Program-made: the position numbers and the translations under genes
NCBI RefSeq assembly: GCF_023715245.1
Contig: NZ_JAMBNV010000001.1
Location: 930,001 to 994,000 of the forward strand
From: Sporosarcina luteola
Lineage (GTDB): Bacteria; Bacillota; Bacilli; Bacillales_A; Planococcaceae
DNA: 64,000 nucleotides
Direction of reading: 5' to 3'
Part shown: piece after piece, positions 45,858 through 55,504 of the stretch
Position numbering within the stretch: position 1 is the first letter of the stretch
Layout of the letters: every line of letters starts with the position of its first letter
The notes under the pieces: generated by a model
Told to the model about the DNA's origin: nothing
The model's database searches: none
What the model saw: the letters and a program-made list of their open reading frames with translations, nothing else

Positions 45858-46373
45858 TCAGATTTCCTCGCCGAGGCGGAAAGTTTCATAAACTGTCCAT
45901 GACCCGTCCTCAAGTTGATAAAGAAGGTGAATGCGATCAATAATTTCGGTATGATCTACACCGAACATCTTAATTTGACCGATAATATCGTCATGCTCAC
46001 CAGAACCTAGTTTTTGGGCGATTGTAATATGCGGGACGAATGAATATTCAGGTTTTTCACCGAAAAAATCTTCATTCAAATCTTTATGGAGTGATAGGAT
46101 TTCGTCATTCGGTGTCACTTTAAAGAAAATCGTATTGGTGATAGGTGCAAACGTGCTCACTTTTGACACATTCAATTCAAAGGGTTTATGCTTGCGAACA
46201 ACCTTATGGATTGCTTCCGCCACTTGTTCGATTTCCTTATCATCGGCTTCAAATACACCTTTGACGGTCATGTGAGGCGTGATAAGCGCATAATGTGGAT
46301 CATAACGTTTCCTGTACCCATTTGCCAAATCCTGGAGTTTCTTTGAAGGGAAAGCTACAATGCCATATTTCAT
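45858..46373 (-). CDS. yjcG: 2H phosphoesterase family protein YjcG
   Basis: A 171-residue 2H (LigT-like) protein with two HxT motifs: TPHMTVKGV (about residue 36) and FVPHITIAQKLG (about 116). Members hydrolyse 2',3'-cyclic nucleotides or similar esters; the physiological substrate is unknown. The ATG at 46373 is preceded by GAGGAGGTC; the slightly longer open frame has no better site. Confidence 0.92.
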   Translation of the reverse strand: MKYGIVAFPSKKLQDLANGYRKRYDPHYALITPHMTVKGVFEADDKEIEQVAEAIHKVVRKHKPFELNVSKVSTFAPITNTIFFKVTPNDEILSLHKDLNEDFFGEKPEYSFVPHITIAQKLGSGEHDDIIGQIKMFGVDHTEIIDRIHLLYQLEDGSWTVYETFRLGEEI

Positions 46374-46455
46374 AATAAAAGACCTCCTCATAAAAAAATT
46401 ATATACAACTTAAAATAATTATAGCAGAATCATCCACTCTTTGTACTGTTTGGCA

Positions 46456-47181
46456 TTAATCGTATTGAAAGGATTCCTTGATAGCCCTTCGAACGTCCTG
46501 TTGCCAATACTTCCATGTATGGTTTCCGTCAAATTCTTCATAGAAGTATGAAAACCCTCTTCTTTTGATCAACTTATTCAATTCTCTATTTGGTGTGAGG
46601 AAATCCTGTGTGCCATCCTGAGTCGTTTTCACTTCAGTTTCCTCTTCGCCGATGACATGGTAAATTGAAAAAGAGGAAGGATCTTTCAAGGCTTCCACCT
46701 TCTCCATCACATACTCATCGACATAGGGGGAATGAAGAATCACCTTGCCAAAGCAGTTCGGATATTTCAAAGCTGTCAATAGCGAAATCGTCGCCGCCAA
46801 CGAATCGCCGATTAACCCCCTGCCGGCGCCGACTTGGTACGTAGGGTAATTCTCATCGATGTAAGGAACTAGCTCATGCGCTAGGAAACGGATATAATCC
46901 TCATGCCGGTCGCCTTCCGGATGATACATTCTTCTGCGTTCCTCTACACTCTTATACGGTATGCCGACGACAATCATATTATTGATGTCGCCTTCGTAAA
47001 CTAATTCGTCCACTACCCGGCCGATCCTTCCATATTGAAAATAATCCTTCCCGTCGGAAGCGATGAGAACTGAATACTTGTATAATGGTGAATACTGATG
47101 TGGCAGGTGGATAAGAAGTTGCATATCCTCATCTAGCGCCTTGCTGTAAAATGTAATCTCTTCAATTTTTCCGTATTCCAT
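46456..47181 (-). CDS. yjcH: Putative esterase YjcH (enterochelin esterase-like)
   Basis: A 241-residue alpha/beta hydrolase of the esterase D/IroE type: HLPHQYSPLYKYSVLIASDGKDY, GRGLIGDSLAATISL (nucleophile Ser in GDSLA) and FYEEFDGNHTWKYW with the catalytic His. Such proteins cleave trilactones or similar esters, so the substrate is uncertain. The ATG at 47181 lies eight bases after GGGAGG; the TTG at 47187 is too close. It is upstream of yjcG with an 82-bp gap. Confidence 0.9.
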   Translation of the reverse strand: MEYGKIEEITFYSKALDEDMQLLIHLPHQYSPLYKYSVLIASDGKDYFQYGRIGRVVDELVYEGDINNMIVVGIPYKSVEERRRMYHPEGDRHEDYIRFLAHELVPYIDENYPTYQVGAGRGLIGDSLAATISLLTALKYPNCFGKVILHSPYVDEYVMEKVEALKDPSSFSIYHVIGEEETEVKTTQDGTQDFLTPNRELNKLIKRRGFSYFYEEFDGNHTWKYWQQDVRRAIKESFQYD

Positions 47182-47359
47182 CCGCAAGTCCTCCCAGTTG
47201 TATGATGTAAGAAGATTGTAACATAAGCGAATGTACAGGTATAATGCTCAATAGCCCGATACATGTGAAAAGAAACAGTCGCAAGATTGAAAAACATCCT
47301 AAAGGCTGCCGTCATATTATACGTGACGGGAGAAGTATAGAAAGAGGAGGTAGTGATAA

Positions 47360-47914
47360 ATGTTCACTGGAAAAAACATTGTCCATTCCGATGTCGTAGC
47401 AAAAGCTACAAAAGAGGCATTAATCCGAAGAGGCGTCACATTGGAGGATATCGCTAAAATCGTTTACGAAATGCAAGTCCCTTACAATGAAGGGCTGGAC
47501 CTAGCCGAATGTGTAGATTCAGTCGAAAGAGTGTTGCGGAAGAGGGAACTTCAGCATGCGATCCTCGTTGGAATCGAATTGGATGAGCTTGCTGAACAAG
47601 GGAAGCTATCAGCGCCGCTCCAACAAATTGTCACATCTGACGAAGGGCTGTTTGGTGTAGATGAAACAATCGCGTTAGGGGCAGTCTTCACATATGGGTC
47701 CATAGCTGTAACGACATTCGGTCATCTTGATAAAAATAAAATTGGCATTATTAATGAGCTGGATACGAAAAAAGGAAATGGCGTCCATACTTTTCTCGAT
47801 GATCTTGTCGCCAGCGTCGCGTCATGTGCCGCTTCACGTCTTGCCCATCGGAAAAGGGATTTGGATGAAGCAGGCATGACTTATCTGGATGGACACCCGA
47901 AATATGATAAATGA
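47360..47914 (+). CDS. Phosphatidylglycerophosphatase A family protein, YutG-like
   Basis: The 184-residue protein matches the YutG/PgpA family: ALIRRGVTLEDIAKIVYEMQ, ECVDSVERVLRKRE, HAILVGIELDELAEQ, GVDETIALGAVFTYGSIAVTTFG and HTFLDDLVASVASCAASRLAHRKR. It lacks the multi-spanning profile of E. coli PgpA, so its role in phosphatidylglycerol synthesis is inferred from family naming. AGAGGAGG lies before ATG 47360; a terminator follows. Confidence 0.85.
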   Translation: MFTGKNIVHSDVVAKATKEALIRRGVTLEDIAKIVYEMQVPYNEGLDLAECVDSVERVLRKRELQHAILVGIELDELAEQGKLSAPLQQIVTSDEGLFGVDETIALGAVFTYGSIAVTTFGHLDKNKIGIINELDTKKGNGVHTFLDDLVASVASCAASRLAHRKRDLDEAGMTYLDGHPKYDK

Positions 47915-47919
47915 TTATT

Positions 47920-47956
47920 TTAGTGGAATATGAATGTATTCCACTTTCTTTTTTTG
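47920..47956 (+). terminator. Rho-independent terminator of the YutG-like gene
   Basis: AGTGGAATA and TATTCCACT stem with T-rich tail. Confidence 0.88.
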
Positions 47957-47998
47957 TAATGAAATCGCTTGCAAGTTACTGAAAATTTCTAAGAAGGA

Positions 47999-48029
47999 TT
48001 GACAAGCGAATGACCAGTCGTGGTAGAAT
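47999..48029 (+). promoter_or_regulatory. Possible promoter of the TAXI operon
   Basis: TTGACA (47999-48004) and TAGAAT (48024-48029) with a long 19-bp spacer. Confidence 0.5.
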
Positions 48030-48075
48030 AGGTGTTAAGTTGCAAAACTACTAGACATAAGGGGAGAATGAAACT

Positions 48076-49056
48076 ATGAATAAAAAGAGATTTCGCGTTC
48101 TTGCATTCATTTCGATGATTGCACTGCTTGTCCTTTCGGCGTGTAACTCGGGTGATTCCAGCAAGGGGTCCGATTCCGGCAAAACAAAAGAAGATTATGA
48201 TTTCCTAAGCGTTTTGACAGGTGGTACGCAAGGTACATATTACGCACTTGGCGGAGCACTTGCAGATATCATCTCTCAGGAAACTGGCGTTAAAACGACA
48301 GCTGAAGTTTCGCAAGCATCTGCAGCGAATATGACAGCATTGAAAGACGGCAGCGCTGAAATCGCTTTCGTACAAACGGATATCGCTTACTATGCATCAA
48401 AAGGTGAAATGATGTTTGACGGAGAAGTCATCGACAACGTTTCAGCAATCGGTGCTCTTTATCCTGAAACAGTTCAGTTGGTAACATTGGAGAAAAACGG
48501 CATCAAATCATTCGAAGACTTAAAAGGTAAAAAGGTTTCGGTTGGAGCACCTGGTTCCGGTACGTATGCGAACGCAGAGCAGCTTCTTGAAATCCACGGA
48601 TTGTCAATGAAAGATATCCAGGCGCAAGACTTGGATTTCGGTGAATCACAAGAGAGCTTACAGGCTGGACAAATTGACGCTGCATTCATCACTGCTGGTA
48701 CACCAACTGGAGCGGTTGAAGGTTTGAACGCTGTCGCTCAAGTTTATATCGTGCCTGTATCTGAAGATAAAGCTGACGAATTGATCTCGAAATATCAATA
48801 CTATGCAAAAGAAGTCATTCCTGCAGGAACTTATGGAATTAAAGAAGATACGCCGACTGTATCTGTCGGGGCAATGTTGATCATCCAAAATGACGTGCCT
48901 GAAGATCTTGCTTACGAAATAACAAAAGCGATCTACGACAATGCATCAAAGCTTACGCATCCAAAAGGCGCATTGATCAAAGCGGAAACAGGTCTTGACG
49001 GTATCGGGATCCCTGTTCACCCAGGCGCTCAAAAATACTTTGACGAAAAGAAATAA
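48076..49056 (+). CDS. TAXI family TRAP transporter solute-binding lipoprotein
   Basis: The 326-residue protein has a lipobox LLVLSAC (Cys about residue 23) and a Ser/Gly/Asp linker, then the TAXI fold: LSVLTGGTQGTYYALGGALADII, VGAPGSGTYANAEQLLE, LQAGQIDAAFITAGTPTGAV and HPGAQKYFDEK. It captures an organic-acid-like ligand for the adjacent TRAP permease. GGGGAGAATG lies before ATG 48076. In B. subtilis-type genomes this gene group is often absent. Confidence 0.95.
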   Translation: MNKKRFRVLAFISMIALLVLSACNSGDSSKGSDSGKTKEDYDFLSVLTGGTQGTYYALGGALADIISQETGVKTTAEVSQASAANMTALKDGSAEIAFVQTDIAYYASKGEMMFDGEVIDNVSAIGALYPETVQLVTLEKNGIKSFEDLKGKKVSVGAPGSGTYANAEQLLEIHGLSMKDIQAQDLDFGESQESLQAGQIDAAFITAGTPTGAVEGLNAVAQVYIVPVSEDKADELISKYQYYAKEVIPAGTYGIKEDTPTVSVGAMLIIQNDVPEDLAYEITKAIYDNASKLTHPKGALIKAETGLDGIGIPVHPGAQKYFDEKK

Positions 49057-49144
49057 TTGAATACAAATCAATAGTAGAACGGGGCGGTGAAGCTTTATGC
49101 TTCAGCCGTCCCATTCTTCATTGCTACCGGAAAGGGAGAATAGG

Positions 49145-49666
49145 ATGAAAAGGAAGAAAGTGATCCTCCCCATTCTGCTATCTGCATTATTGGTCGCCTT
49201 CGTCTCTCTATTCCTGCCGATACATAAGGTGTTCACCTTCACTGAATATCGTACTGAGCATCCGCAAACCTATTATCTCAAGATGGGGGATGACCGGGAG
49301 TTTCAAATTCGATATGTACACTCCATTTTTCTGACTGATGTCATTGAGTCCTACCGGGTCACTGATCAACACGCTATCCAATCACTGTCCATGCAATACG
49401 AGGATGTTGGGATCGGCTTGCCAGGGTATGCCGAAGAAGGAGAGTCATTGTCAGTCAAGGATGGAATGTATACGCTTACTTATGATGACAATATTATTCA
49501 ATCATTTGTCCTCTTTGTTGGGGATGTGAATGCAGATTTAGCTTTCCGGTATAAAGGGCATGAAGTGAACTTGAAAAGCTATTTGACTAGAGGAAAATCG
49601 TACACATTTCGTGTGCAGCGCCAATCATTCTACCAATTGTTGAAAGGAGTAAATTTGAATGGCTAA
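49145..49666 (+). CDS. DUF1850 domain protein of a TAXI-TRAP operon
   Basis: A 173-residue membrane-anchored or exported protein with an N-terminal hydrophobic segment (KVILPILLSALLVAFVSLF). DUF1850 features include FQIRYVHSIFLTDVIESYRV (about 62) and the aromatic tail. The family is repeatedly found between TAXI binding proteins and fused TRAP permeases and has no settled role. ATG 49145 follows AAAGGGAG. It overlaps the permease start by eight bases. Confidence 0.88.
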   Translation: MKRKKVILPILLSALLVAFVSLFLPIHKVFTFTEYRTEHPQTYYLKMGDDREFQIRYVHSIFLTDVIESYRVTDQHAIQSLSMQYEDVGIGLPGYAEEGESLSVKDGMYTLTYDDNIIQSFVLFVGDVNADLAFRYKGHEVNLKSYLTRGKSYTFRVQRQSFYQLLKGVNLNG

Positions 49667-51701
49667 AAATAAGAATCGGGAAGAAGCTCAGCAAGAGTCC
49701 CAACTTGATAACAATGAAATGCTTACAGAAGAACAGCAACTAGAAATCCTTCAGAAGTACGATCCCGAATCGAATACACGGAATGTGAAAGGGATTTTCA
49801 AAATCCTCGTCTTTGCAGGATTGCTTTCATTCTCTTTATTCCAACTTTACACATCGATCGGAACGCCGTTCACTGCGTATATTCAGCGTTCCATTCACTT
49901 AGGATTCGCTCTCTCGTTAATATTCCTGTTATTCCCGGCAATTAAAAAACCGGGCGTCAAGAGGGATAAAGTGCCTTTCTATGATGTCATCCTATCATTG
50001 CTAGCCATTGCTGTCGGTTTATACTGGCCGCTATTCTACGGAGATCTCGTCTTCCGTGTTGGAAGGGTATCAGACATTGATCTTATCATCGGAGTCATCG
50101 CGATTCTGTTGACATTGGAGGCAGCGAGACGTGCTGTCGGCTTGCCGATTACGATCATTTCGACTGTTTTCTTGATCTATGCTTTTTACGGCAGATATTT
50201 CCCGGGCTTCCTTGCCCATCGCGGTCAAGACTTGAAAAGCATTGTACAGCTTATGTTTTACACGACTGACGGAATTTTAGGAACACCGATCAGTGTATCT
50301 GCAACGTTCATTTTCGTATTCCTATTATTCGGTGCATTCCTCGTGAAAACCGGTGTCGGGAACTACTTCAATGACTTGGCTGTCGTCCTCGCAGGCCGCT
50401 TGACAGGTGGACCCGCCAAGGTTGCAATCTTCTCAAGTGCGTTGCAAGGGACGATTTCAGGCAGCTCAGTAGCAAACGTTGTCGGATCAGGCTCCTACAC
50501 GATTCCGATGATGAAAAAGCTCGGCTACCGTAAGGAATTTGCCGGCGGCGTTGAAGCTGCTGCCTCTACAGGCGGGCAAATCATGCCACCAATCATGGGA
50601 GCTGCGGCTTTCTTGATGGTTGAATTCATCGGCGGTATTACGTACTGGGAAATTGCCAAAGCGGCAGCAATTCCTGCACTGCTTTATTTCACGGGAATTT
50701 GGATCATGACCCATTTCGAGGCGAAGCGTGTCGGTCTGGAAGGCATGTCGCCTGATCAGATGCCTGATCGAAAGGCGACTCTGAAAAAGATCTACCTACT
50801 CTTGCCGATTTTAGGGATCATCCTATTCCTGTTGTTGGGGATTCCAACAATGAAGGCTGCATTATTGGGGATTGTCCTAACATTAGTTGTCAGCTTCTTT
50901 GATAAATCTACACGGCTTGGAGCGAAAGATATCATCATGGCACTTGTTGACGGTGCTCGTACTGCATTGGCAGTTGCCGCGGCGACTGCTTGTGCGGGTA
51001 TCATCGTCGGCGTCGTCGTGAAAACTGGATTGGGGCTCAGCCTTGCAAACGGTCTCGTTTCCGCTGCAGGCGGGAACATCCTATTAACGCTTATCTTCAC
51101 GATGTTCGCAGCGCTAGTCTTAGGGATGGGTTCACCGACAACGGCGAACTATGTTATTACATCGACAATTGCCGCACCAGCTATCATTCTATTGCTGATG
51201 GGCGGTGAAATGGGAGCAGGTACTACTGTTCCGGTTGTTGTCGCAATCTCTGCTCACTTGTTCGTGTTCTATTTCGGAATCATCGCGGATATTACACCGC
51301 CTGTTGCTCTCGCAGCATTTGCCGCATCGGGCATATCCGGAGGGGATCCGATCAAGACGGGTGTCGTCTCTGCGAAGCTTGCCATCGCGGCATTCATCAT
51401 CCCGTATATGTTCGTCTTCAATCCGGCCATGCTCATGATCGATTCCAGTCTATTTGAAATCTTATGGGTCACCTTCTCCGCCATCGTCGGAATGATTGCG
51501 ATCGGAGCGGGGATGATCGGCTATTGGTACCGAAAATGCAATTGGATTGAACGCATCCTTGCTGTCGTAACGGGCTTATTATTGATATATCCAGAAACAA
51601 TTACGGATATCATCGGGTTGGTCCTATTCGCCATCCAAGTGGCCATCCAATGGAAAACGAAAGATAACCAACCGAAAAATAAAACAGCAGTCGCTTCATA
51701 A
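49659..51701 (+). CDS. TRAP transporter fused permease (4TM/12TM, TAXI type)
   Basis: The 680-residue membrane protein combines the small DctQ-like (residues about 45-185) and large DctM-like (about 190-640) permease parts. GSSVANVVGSGSYTIPMMKK and AAASTGGQIMPPIMGAAAFLM are the characteristic ion/substrate-binding helices, and GMGSPTTANYVITSTIAAPA is a second inverted repeat copy. It drives secondary uptake with the TAXI lipoprotein. AAAGGAG lies eight bases before ATG 49659. Confidence 0.95.
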   Translation: MAKNKNREEAQQESQLDNNEMLTEEQQLEILQKYDPESNTRNVKGIFKILVFAGLLSFSLFQLYTSIGTPFTAYIQRSIHLGFALSLIFLLFPAIKKPGVKRDKVPFYDVILSLLAIAVGLYWPLFYGDLVFRVGRVSDIDLIIGVIAILLTLEAARRAVGLPITIISTVFLIYAFYGRYFPGFLAHRGQDLKSIVQLMFYTTDGILGTPISVSATFIFVFLLFGAFLVKTGVGNYFNDLAVVLAGRLTGGPAKVAIFSSALQGTISGSSVANVVGSGSYTIPMMKKLGYRKEFAGGVEAAASTGGQIMPPIMGAAAFLMVEFIGGITYWEIAKAAAIPALLYFTGIWIMTHFEAKRVGLEGMSPDQMPDRKATLKKIYLLLPILGIILFLLLGIPTMKAALLGIVLTLVVSFFDKSTRLGAKDIIMALVDGARTALAVAAATACAGIIVGVVVKTGLGLSLANGLVSAAGGNILLTLIFTMFAALVLGMGSPTTANYVITSTIAAPAIILLLMGGEMGAGTTVPVVVAISAHLFVFYFGIIADITPPVALAAFAASGISGGDPIKTGVVSAKLAIAAFIIPYMFVFNPAMLMIDSSLFEILWVTFSAIVGMIAIGAGMIGYWYRKCNWIERILAVVTGLLLIYPETITDIIGLVLFAIQVAIQWKTKDNQPKNKTAVAS

Positions 51702-51704
51702 TAA

Positions 51705-51753
51705 TTAAAAGGCTGTCGCAGTTGTCAACTAGACAAATGCGACAGCCTTTTCC
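51705..51753 (+). terminator. Rho-independent terminator of the TRAP operon
   Basis: AAAAGGCTGTCGCA and TGCGACAGCCTTTT, with an inner TTGTC/GACAA pairing. Confidence 0.93.
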
Positions 51754-51763
51754 ATTGTCAAGA

Positions 51764-51912
51764 ACGCATAACTCGCCGTAAACACGCATAAACCTCGCAA
51801 TCAACGCATAACTCGTCGCAACTACGCATAAACTCCACAATCGACGCATAACTCATCACAAACACGCATAAACTCCGTCATTTACGCATAACTGCCTCAA
51901 TACATGCATTTA
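51764..51912. repeat. 20-bp-period array D2 (ACGCATAA type, seven units plus)
   Basis: Seven consecutive units of exactly 20 bp start ACGCATAACTC or ACGCATAAACTC, with alternating tails, then a partial ATGCATTTA. The same unit start occurs in array D1 and, reversed, in array B. It follows the TRAP terminator. Confidence 0.92.
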
Positions 51913-52009
51913 TACTGTCGTCTTAGACTCCCAAGAGGAATAAAAGCAAAGTAATCATGAAGTGGTAGTGGAAAGGAAATTATCAAATCAATTAAAAGTA
52001 TACGTACTA

Positions 52010-52038
52010 TTGAAATATTACAAAAACATCATTATAGT
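52010..52038 (+). promoter_or_regulatory. Sigma-A promoter of the ABC transporter cassette
   Basis: TTGAAA (52010-52015), 17-bp spacer and TATAGT (52033-52038), 70 bases before the ATPase start. No regulator gene of the GntR type is present nearby. Confidence 0.7.
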
Positions 52039-52107
52039 AGAAGAGAGCAACAAAAAATGGAAAAAATACTACCTACTTTTAAAAGTATCTGAAAGGCGGA
52101 AGAATAG

Positions 52108-53019
52108 ATGCTTAAATTATCAAATGTGTCAATTGCATATAATGACAAAGCTGTTCTCGATAATCTGGATTTAACAGCGAATATAGGAGAGATCATCGGT
52201 GTGGCGGCTCCGAACGGAACGGGGAAATCGACAATGTTCAACGTGATGGCGAACTTTGTGAAACCCAATTCGGGTCATGTAATATTTGACGGTAAATATG
52301 CATACCGAAATGAAAAAGAAGAGCTGTTGATCCATAAACGGTTGTGCACGTTCCCTGAACAGAAGGATCTCTTCGAGGAATTATCCGGAGTGGATCACCT
52401 GAAACTATATGCAAATATGTGGAAGGGAACGGCAAAGCATGTCCCCGAGGTCATCGAGCGTCTCCATATGGGCAATTATGTGAAAAGGAAGGTCCGTACA
52501 TATTCATTAGGGATGCGGCAGCGTCTGTGCTTTGCAATGATGGTGGCCGCAGATACACCCGTTATGCTAATGGACGAAGTGATGAATGGACTTGATGTGG
52601 ATAATGTCGCTTTGCTGTCCGAGTGCTTAATGGAAATGAAGAAGGATAAGCTCATTTTTGTTGCTTCGCATTTACTCTCCAATCTGGATCTATATGCGGA
52701 TCGAGTCCTTTTTTTGAAAGATGGAAAGTTTGTACATGAACATCGATTTACCGGCGAAAATGATGTTTTTCTTAAAATAGAGATAGCACCAGAACAATAC
52801 GAGGCGATGAAAGGAAAAGTGAAGCTTCCACAAGGCTATATGTATATAGCAAAACACTTGTTATGCATTCCTCTAAAGGGAATGCGCGAGTCCGAACAGA
52901 CAAAGTGGATAGAACGGATGCTGGATTATAACGAAAAAGAAATGACGGTCGGTCCATTGGGGACGGTGGAATACTATGATAAGTACTATTCGAAGAATGC
53001 CTATTGTTATGGTAAATAA
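52108..53019 (+). CDS. ABC transporter ATP-binding protein
   Basis: A 303-residue ATPase with Walker A AAPNGTGKST (about residue 33), signature YSLGMRQRL (about 133), Walker B VMLMDEVMNGLD and a C-terminal extension (about 215-303) typical of drug- or peptide-export ABC-2 systems. GAAAGGCGG lies before ATG 52108. It leads an AT-rich operon with two membrane proteins and a lipoprotein. The substrate is unknown. Confidence 0.92.
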   Translation: MLKLSNVSIAYNDKAVLDNLDLTANIGEIIGVAAPNGTGKSTMFNVMANFVKPNSGHVIFDGKYAYRNEKEELLIHKRLCTFPEQKDLFEELSGVDHLKLYANMWKGTAKHVPEVIERLHMGNYVKRKVRTYSLGMRQRLCFAMMVAADTPVMLMDEVMNGLDVDNVALLSECLMEMKKDKLIFVASHLLSNLDLYADRVLFLKDGKFVHEHRFTGENDVFLKIEIAPEQYEAMKGKVKLPQGYMYIAKHLLCIPLKGMRESEQTKWIERMLDYNEKEMTVGPLGTVEYYDKYYSKNAYCYGK

Positions 53020-53059
53020 ATGAAAAATCAATACTTTACGACCAAAAGGGGAAGCTTTG

Positions 53060-54268
53060 ATGAATCGAAATTATTTGAAGCACGAATTTCTGATTACAGC
53101 AAGAAGCAGGCGCAACATTCCATTTATAGTATTCATCGGTGTATTGCTGCTGAGTTATTGTCTCATTCTGCTGCCGAACGAAGAAACAAAAGAAACGTAT
53201 AATCCTGAAGAGGTTCGGAATTATTTAACGGATCTCGAAGTTGAGCAGAAATTTAGGGAAGAGAAGGGCAATACCGGCATTGTCCACTTTACAGGTATGC
53301 CTGTCTATTCCATGAACGCATATTATTATAAACTGAATCAAGCTTTGCTGACGGCGTATGAGGACAAGAACTATCATCGATTTCTTTATTTAAGAAACTT
53401 TTCACTACTAGGGAATGAATATGAATATACATCAGATGAAAAACTTTTCGCGCTATCCCCTTATCCAGGAAAGGATCGCTCCCATTTATATAAGCAAACG
53501 ATGATGCGATTTGAGGATTATTTAACGAATGATTATCCAATTACATATGGTTTGATGTATGAAAAGACCGGGTTGCAAGCACTGCAAAAATTCCTGCAAA
53601 CAAATGGCATCCTATTCCTCTTGTTTTGTGCAATCTTTTTCAGTAGTGATATGTTATCGAGGGATCGCAAAAATCGGTCAGTTCTGCAAGGAATCCCATT
53701 ATCCTGGTATCGCCAATTGAACTTAAAATCACTTTCGGCTTTCTTCTATTCGTTGCTCATTAGTAGCGGAATTCTTGTTGTAGGGGTTGTCGTCATGAGC
53801 ATGCAATTCGGTTTTGGCTATCTTAATTTACATGTGCCGATCATGATTGCACAACAGACCTTTACAATTGAGGATTATGATGTCATTTCAATTGCTGTCT
53901 TTTTAGGGAGAACATTGATAGTCGTTCCACTAGTAATCTTCCTCTTTATACGTTTGAACGCCATTTTGGGTCTTCTGTTTAATAATGAATGGCTCGTTCT
54001 GCTAGTCAGCAGTTTACTTCTCTTCTCGGACCGCCTTTTCGTTTCTAGGACGACAAGGGAGATATTCGGAAAAGACATTAGCTTCTTTCCTCAAACGTAT
54101 TTCGATTTCGGGAAAATTGTAAACGGGGATAAGAACTTTCTATTGAATACAGAGACGATTACCTATATGAAAGGTATTTTCGTGTTGCTCATCACGATTG
54201 CCGTGATTGAACTCGTGCTTTTCATTCTCTCAAAGATCATTAACAAACGACGTTTCTATTTTGCATAA
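53060..54268 (+). CDS. ABC-2 type transporter membrane protein (first of two paralogues)
   Basis: The 402-residue protein has one N-terminal helix (about 20-38), an extracellular domain of about 140 residues, then five helices (about 190-400), the ABC-2 permease layout. ATG 53060 follows AAAAGGGG. I do not recognise a specific family, but the next gene has the same architecture and a similar segment, SSDMLSRDRKNRSVLQGIPLSW versus SSMLLNDQQHRSVVGGFPISF in the partner. The two probably form a heterodimeric pore. Confidence 0.8.
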   Translation: MNRNYLKHEFLITARSRRNIPFIVFIGVLLLSYCLILLPNEETKETYNPEEVRNYLTDLEVEQKFREEKGNTGIVHFTGMPVYSMNAYYYKLNQALLTAYEDKNYHRFLYLRNFSLLGNEYEYTSDEKLFALSPYPGKDRSHLYKQTMMRFEDYLTNDYPITYGLMYEKTGLQALQKFLQTNGILFLLFCAIFFSSDMLSRDRKNRSVLQGIPLSWYRQLNLKSLSAFFYSLLISSGILVVGVVVMSMQFGFGYLNLHVPIMIAQQTFTIEDYDVISIAVFLGRTLIVVPLVIFLFIRLNAILGLLFNNEWLVLLVSSLLLFSDRLFVSRTTREIFGKDISFFPQTYFDFGKIVNGDKNFLLNTETITYMKGIFVLLITIAVIELVLFILSKIINKRRFYFA

Positions 54269-54295
54269 AAATATGTAACGAGGAAGGACATAATT

Positions 54296-55450
54296 ATGTT
54301 TTGGAAGTATTTATTATTTGAATCAAAACTATTGCTCCATAATCGGAAAAATTGGTTGCTTGGAATTGGCCTTATCCTGTTTTTCCCTTTGTACTATTCC
54401 CAATACAGCCAAATAGACATCAAAGACATGCAAAAGCTGAAAAACGAGGAAGCGCAGCATTTTCATACAGTGTTCAATGCGTTTCCTGAAGAACTGAGGG
54501 AAACGGTTGAGGGGGAGGCAATTTATTATAATTTGACCCAACAATCTTCTTTAATCAATATGCAAAGGTTTTATTTGTGGAAAAAAGATGATTATGACAA
54601 GTATATTGAAGACGGCCTCAAGTTGAACGAATTACGTCTTGAATTACACGAGTTGGGGAATAAAGGAATCCATCCTAACTATGTCATACCAAAGGATGTC
54701 ATTCAAAAAGAACTAGCGATATTACGCTATTACAAAATTCATAAATTGCCACTTGTTCCAAATCCCTTTGTAGCAAGCAATTACTTGCCGATTGCGTTGA
54801 ACTTGATCAGCGGGCTGCTATTTTGTCTATTTGTTTTAATCATCGGAAGCAGTATGTTGCTAAATGACCAGCAACATCGATCCGTTGTAGGCGGTTTCCC
54901 GATATCATTTATGCAAAAGGTAAGCGGCAAGGTAGCTATCCATTTGGTACAAGTACAGCTGTTCCTTGTACTTGGCGTACTCATCGGAGGCTATTATGTT
55001 GCTCAAAAAACAGAGTGGGGAAATTTCATGACGCCCGTTCTTATTTATCGAGAAATGGATTTTGTCGCTGTGTCGACATTCAGGTACGTAACTTACATGT
55101 TCATCGCATTTGCGTTGATTGCGTTGTTCCTTTTACTTGTATTTGTTCTCATTAATGTCGTGACGAAGAATTTATACGCGACAATTTTGTCGATGATTGT
55201 CATTTTACTGCTGCCTGACCTCATAAGTGTTGCAGGCTTGAAATTTAATTGGCTCTATCCATTGAAATTTCTTGATATCAGCTCCGTATTGAATGGAACC
55301 GCGGCTATGGAATTCGGTAATGATAAGTTGGACTTCAAACATTCGTATAGTTGGTTAGTTGGACTTAATCTATTAGCTGCAGCTGTTCTATACGGACGGA
55401 ATAAGCTGCTATACATCCGAAGAGGGGAAGTCGCTTTAAAACCAAACTGA
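54296..55450 (+). CDS. ABC-2 type transporter membrane protein (second of two paralogues)
   Basis: A 384-residue paralogue of the preceding protein: N-terminal helix (about 22-38), extracytoplasmic loop to about 155, then five helices, with the shared SMLLNDQQHRSVVGGFP segment at about 182. GAGGAAGGAC lies before ATG 54296. Together with the ATPase it would make an exporter or a sensor-type ABC system. Confidence 0.82.
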   Translation: MFWKYLLFESKLLLHNRKNWLLGIGLILFFPLYYSQYSQIDIKDMQKLKNEEAQHFHTVFNAFPEELRETVEGEAIYYNLTQQSSLINMQRFYLWKKDDYDKYIEDGLKLNELRLELHELGNKGIHPNYVIPKDVIQKELAILRYYKIHKLPLVPNPFVASNYLPIALNLISGLLFCLFVLIIGSSMLLNDQQHRSVVGGFPISFMQKVSGKVAIHLVQVQLFLVLGVLIGGYYVAQKTEWGNFMTPVLIYREMDFVAVSTFRYVTYMFIAFALIALFLLLVFVLINVVTKNLYATILSMIVILLLPDLISVAGLKFNWLYPLKFLDISSVLNGTAAMEFGNDKLDFKHSYSWLVGLNLLAAAVLYGRNKLLYIRRGEVALKPN

Positions 55451-55504
55451 TACGCTAGAGGTGTATGGGGCTTAACTGGAGAAAATAAGGAACGGTGGAG
55501 TATT

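Noticed and set aside
51962..52174. Open frame of 70 codons before the ABC ATPase
   Set aside because: It overlaps the promoter and the first 67 bases of the ATPase gene, has Lys/Leu-rich low-complexity content and lacks a ribosome site.
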